Assembly (NCBI GenBank): GCA_002352045.1
Contig: DEHT01000012.1
Location: 82,545 to 91,298 of the forward strand
DNA: 8,754 nucleotides
Direction of reading: 5' to 3'
Source: Chitinophagaceae bacterium UBA2793
GTDB taxonomy: Bacteria; Bacteroidota; Bacteroidia; Chitinophagales; Chitinophagaceae
The translations under genes and the position numbers were made by a program. The notes under the pieces were generated by a model. The model was given only the letters and a program-made list of their open reading frames with translations. It was not told where the DNA came from and did not search any database. Below are positions 6,185-8,754 of the stretch, piece after piece (position 1 is the first letter of the stretch; every line of letters begins with the position of its first letter).

Positions 6185-6218
6185 AAGCCGCAGCTCTAAA
6201 CCTGCGGCTTATTTTCTT
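6185..6218 (+). terminator. Intrinsic terminator after the cupin gene
   Basis: AAGCCGCAG (6185-6193) and CTGCGGCTT (6202-6210) form a perfect 9-bp stem with an 8-nt loop, followed by ATTTTCTT. It begins 7 nt after the cupin stop. The loop contains the stop codon of the convergent helicase gene, and the right arm encodes its last residues. On the minus strand the stem is followed by AAAAATTTT, a weaker tail, so it may work in both directions only partly. Confidence 0.85.
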
Positions 6219-8673
6219 CATAAGAAAGAGCGGCTAAAACAAATTTTATTTCGCTGAAACTAATTTCCGGCAACTGCTCTTTTATTTGTGTAAGCGTAGC
6301 GTTTCTATTATTAATTAAAATGCTCTTAATTTTTTCCTGCCTTTCTGTTGAAACAAATTCGTTTACAGAAATTTCGCCCAACAAAACATAATGATTAAGA
6401 TGCCCTTCAATGGTTTGAGGAGAAAAATTTCTTTCTTTGGCTATATCTTCAATTGATTTTCCTTCCTTGAATAAATTGAAGCTCAGTTTTTTTGTATCGG
6501 TTTTATGCGGCCTTTCTTTAGGTTCCTTTTTTACCGAAGAAACGTATTGCTGCATATTTGTTTCCATGTTGTTCTTTTCGCAATAATCAAAAATGATATC
6601 AATTATATCATCTCCAAACTTTTCTACCTTGGCCTTACCAAAGCCTTTTATTTTTTCAAGATCTTTTTTATTGAGTGGCAGCAATGCACATAAGCTTTTT
6701 AAAGTTTCGGCATTTGCAATCATATAAATAGGCAGTGCGGTTTCTTCAAAAACCATGTTCCGCCATCTAAGCAGGGTTTCATACAACTCGGGGTTGCTAA
6801 CTCCGGTAATGGTTTGTTTTTTAGCGCTGGCATAGCAGGTAATATTTATCCGGGGCTGTGTAAAAGCAAGTTTGTTTTTTAAATAGTTTGTTAGATTAAA
6901 ACCCTCTTTGCAGTATTGCATTTCATAAGAGGTGGTAAAAATAGATTGGGCCAATTCTTTTAAAGCCTCATCAATATCATTGGCAACCTCTTTATGTTCT
7001 GTAATTAATAAATGATTTTTTACAGCATTAAATAAATCGGTTAATCTTGTAGTAAAATGATTGGCAGCATCAATAATGCGCTTTTGTAAACCTTCGTTTT
7101 TTTCAATAATAGGCTCATTTTTAAATAGGGTATAAATGTGAGCAATAAACTTTTCGCCTACTGCTTTGTCGTTTAAAAAACTCTTATGAACCTGCAGTAA
7201 ACTATTTATAGCATCGGAATTTAATTTGGGCCCATGCTCGGCTAAGTAGTGGAGCAAAATATTAAACCCGTTGTTTAATTCGGTAAAGGAAAATATAAAC
7301 TCCAACTGTTGTTGTGTGTAAGCAAGCCTGGCTCCTTCAAAACGCTCGGCCAAACTGCTCTTGGGCGTAAGCCATTGCTGGCCTTTAACCACCTGGTTGT
7401 TACTTAAAATAGAGCCGGATGAAATTTTTGATAAAAGCACAATACCTTCTAAACTGGTGCACCTGCTTAAAGCTACATATACCTGCCCGCTGCTAAAGGC
7501 CGCACCGGCATCAATCATTACTTTATCAAAAGTGAGTCCCTGGCTTTTGTGAATGGTAATTGCCCAGGCTAACCTAAGCGGAAACTGTTCAAATGTTCCC
7601 AATACATCCTGCTCTAATTTTCCATCGGAACTATTTATTTTATATCGTGTATTTTCCCAAATATCCTTTCGAACGGTTATATCTTCACCATCGCTTTCAA
7701 CCACAATATCTTCGTCGGCCAATTTTTTTACTACTCCAATTTTGCCATTAAAATATTTGCGACTTATCACATCGTTTTTTAAAAACATTACCTGGGCACC
7801 CTCTTTTAAAACGAGTGCAGCTTCTGCAGGGTATAGATGCTCGGGAAAATCGCCTTCTATAATTGCGTTGTATGTGAATGCAGCAGTGAACAGGTTATTA
7901 ATTTCTCTTGAATTTATTTGGTCGGCCTGATTGTTATGAGAGGTGAGTGTAATATACTTATCGTTGGAGGCCGGCCTAAAGCCCGGGTCGCACCTTTGGT
8001 GTAGCTCTTCAAAGTCATCGGCATGCATATTATTGTTGCGTACCTTATTGAGTAGTCGAACAAAGGAGTCTTCTTTTTGTCTATAAATTTTTGTGAGTTC
8101 AATCATTAAAGGCATTTGCTCTCTTATAACTAAACTGTCGAAAAAGAAGGGTGAGTTATAATGTTCGCTCAGCAATATCCATTCATCGTTTTTTGCTACG
8201 GGGGGCAATTGAAAAAGATCGCCAATGCACAGCAATTGCACTCCTCCAAAAGGTATATTGTAATTTCTTCTTACCGACCTAAGAATGGTATCAATAGCAT
8301 CCAGGGTATCTGCCCGAACCATACTAATTTCATCAATTACCAACAACTCCATTTTGCGGAGCAGTTGAACCCGCTGTTTGTTAAAACGTATTTTGCCCAG
8401 CAATTCATCTTTGTTAGCCTTATTGGGTAAAAAAGCGTGGAAAGGCAGTTGAAACAAACTATGCAAAGTAACTCCTCCTGCATTAATAGCAGCAACCCCG
8501 GTAGGAGCAGCCACCACAATGTTTTTAGCACAATGCTCCTTTATGTATTTCAATAAGGTTGTTTTGCCCGTGCCCGCTTTTCCGGTAAGAAAAATGTTTT
8601 CACTTGTTTCGCTTACAAATCGAAAGGCAAGTGTGAACTGATCGTTGAGTTCAATTGTATTGGTTGTATCCAC
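6196..8673 (-). CDS. PIF1-like SF1 helicase with HRDC and C-terminal helix-turn-helix domains
   Basis: This is a 5'-3' type superfamily 1B DNA helicase by family; the cellular role is unknown. Positions are for the 825-residue reading. Walker A GKAGTGKTT is at 31-39, Walker B LLVIDEIS at 110-117, the PIF1/RecD-type GDLFQLPPV at 151-159, IYRQ at 196-199, and HKSQGLTFDKV with VYVALSRCTSLEG at 375-410, so the motor appears complete. Residues 440-610 are charged and helical, with no recognised domain. An HRDC-like domain, LYETLLRWRN...LPLNKKDLEKIKGFG, follows at 630-700. An HTH segment like those at the end of RecQ-type and related Bacteroidota helicases (LSFNLFKEGKSIEDIA, about 730-825) ends the protein. 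No ATG is available. GTG 8673 gives MDTTNTIELNDQF, a natural helicase N-terminus. GTG 8706 would add 11 hydrophobic residues close to a possible promoter. Confidence 0.92.
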   Translation of the reverse strand: MDTTNTIELNDQFTLAFRFVSETSENIFLTGKAGTGKTTLLKYIKEHCAKNIVVAAPTGVAAINAGGVTLHSLFQLPFHAFLPNKANKDELLGKIRFNKQRVQLLRKMELLVIDEISMVRADTLDAIDTILRSVRRNYNIPFGGVQLLCIGDLFQLPPVAKNDEWILLSEHYNSPFFFDSLVIREQMPLMIELTKIYRQKEDSFVRLLNKVRNNNMHADDFEELHQRCDPGFRPASNDKYITLTSHNNQADQINSREINNLFTAAFTYNAIIEGDFPEHLYPAEAALVLKEGAQVMFLKNDVISRKYFNGKIGVVKKLADEDIVVESDGEDITVRKDIWENTRYKINSSDGKLEQDVLGTFEQFPLRLAWAITIHKSQGLTFDKVMIDAGAAFSSGQVYVALSRCTSLEGIVLLSKISSGSILSNNQVVKGQQWLTPKSSLAERFEGARLAYTQQQLEFIFSFTELNNGFNILLHYLAEHGPKLNSDAINSLLQVHKSFLNDKAVGEKFIAHIYTLFKNEPIIEKNEGLQKRIIDAANHFTTRLTDLFNAVKNHLLITEHKEVANDIDEALKELAQSIFTTSYEMQYCKEGFNLTNYLKNKLAFTQPRINITCYASAKKQTITGVSNPELYETLLRWRNMVFEETALPIYMIANAETLKSLCALLPLNKKDLEKIKGFGKAKVEKFGDDIIDIIFDYCEKNNMETNMQQYVSSVKKEPKERPHKTDTKKLSFNLFKEGKSIEDIAKERNFSPQTIEGHLNHYVLLGEISVNEFVSTERQEKIKSILINNRNATLTQIKEQLPEISFSEIKFVLAALSYEENKPQV

Positions 8674-8708
8674 AAGAATAAAATTAATAGAAATAGTAAA
8701 ACGCACCG

Positions 8709-8716
8709 CAAGACTA
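8709..8716 (-). promoter_or_regulatory. Possible -7 promoter box for the helicase gene
   Basis: On the minus strand this reads TAGTCTTG, matching TAnnTTTG at 7 of 8 positions. Transcription would start near 8703 and give about a 30-nt leader to GTG 8673. A second near-match, TATTCTTG, overlaps GTG 8673 itself. Neither has a clear -33 element. The remaining DNA to the window edge (8717-8754) is A/T-rich with nothing else recognised. Confidence 0.3.
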
Positions 8717-8754
8717 ATTCAAATTAATAAATCATTATTGTCCGACTAAAAAAC

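Noticed and set aside
7553..7930. 125-residue plus-strand open frame inside the helicase gene
   Set aside because: It is antisense to intact helicase motor sequence, with no start context or motif, so it is a shadow frame.
1..8754. tRNA genes, CRISPR arrays, insertion sequences or prophage modules
   Set aside because: I saw no tRNA-like fold, spaced direct repeats, transposase or phage structural gene. The only phage-like hint is the HNH-like protein, listed separately.

Overview
The window looks like a chromosomal stretch from a member of the Bacteroidota. The evidence is low G+C content, no recognisable Shine-Dalgarno sequences before the genes, and three exact copies of the Bacteroidota -7 promoter element TAnnTTTG in intergenic DNA (TACCTTTG, TATCTTTG, TAACTTTG). 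The protein families agree: a YbeY with a GYND end to its metal motif, a stand-alone FeoA, and a PIF1-like helicase with HRDC and C-terminal helix-turn-helix domains. No class or genus can be given from this window.

Layout. Positions 1-426 hold the C-terminal part of quinolinate synthase (nadA), cut by the window edge and followed by a clear intrinsic terminator. A two-domain chromate-transporter-family protein (chrA) follows on the + strand. It converges on, and overlaps by 4 nt, a minus-strand pair made of a feoA-like gene and nadD. Divergent from feoA are ybeY (rRNA maturation), a 199-aa protein with an HNH-nuclease-like core, and mnmG (tRNA wobble-uridine modification). After mnmG comes a single-domain cupin of the mannose-6-phosphate isomerase type II kind, ended by a strong terminator. 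The last third is a long minus-strand gene for the PIF1-like helicase, which converges on the cupin gene; its stop codon lies inside the loop of that terminator.

How the genes relate. nadA and nadD are two steps of NAD synthesis, but they lie on opposite strands on either side of chrA, so they are not co-transcribed here. ybeY and mnmG are both translation-apparatus genes. The HNH-like gene between them has its own promoter box and is the least explained gene in the window. Most of the rest is housekeeping.

The items most worth a second look are the HNH-like gene, the 51-nt nested inverted repeat at the ybeY 3' end (which contains parS-like half-sites), and several genes whose apparent non-ATG start codons fall inside terminator or promoter elements, so that their true starts must lie downstream. 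I did not find a convincing new defence or mobile system. All family assignments rest on motif recognition by eye, without database searches.
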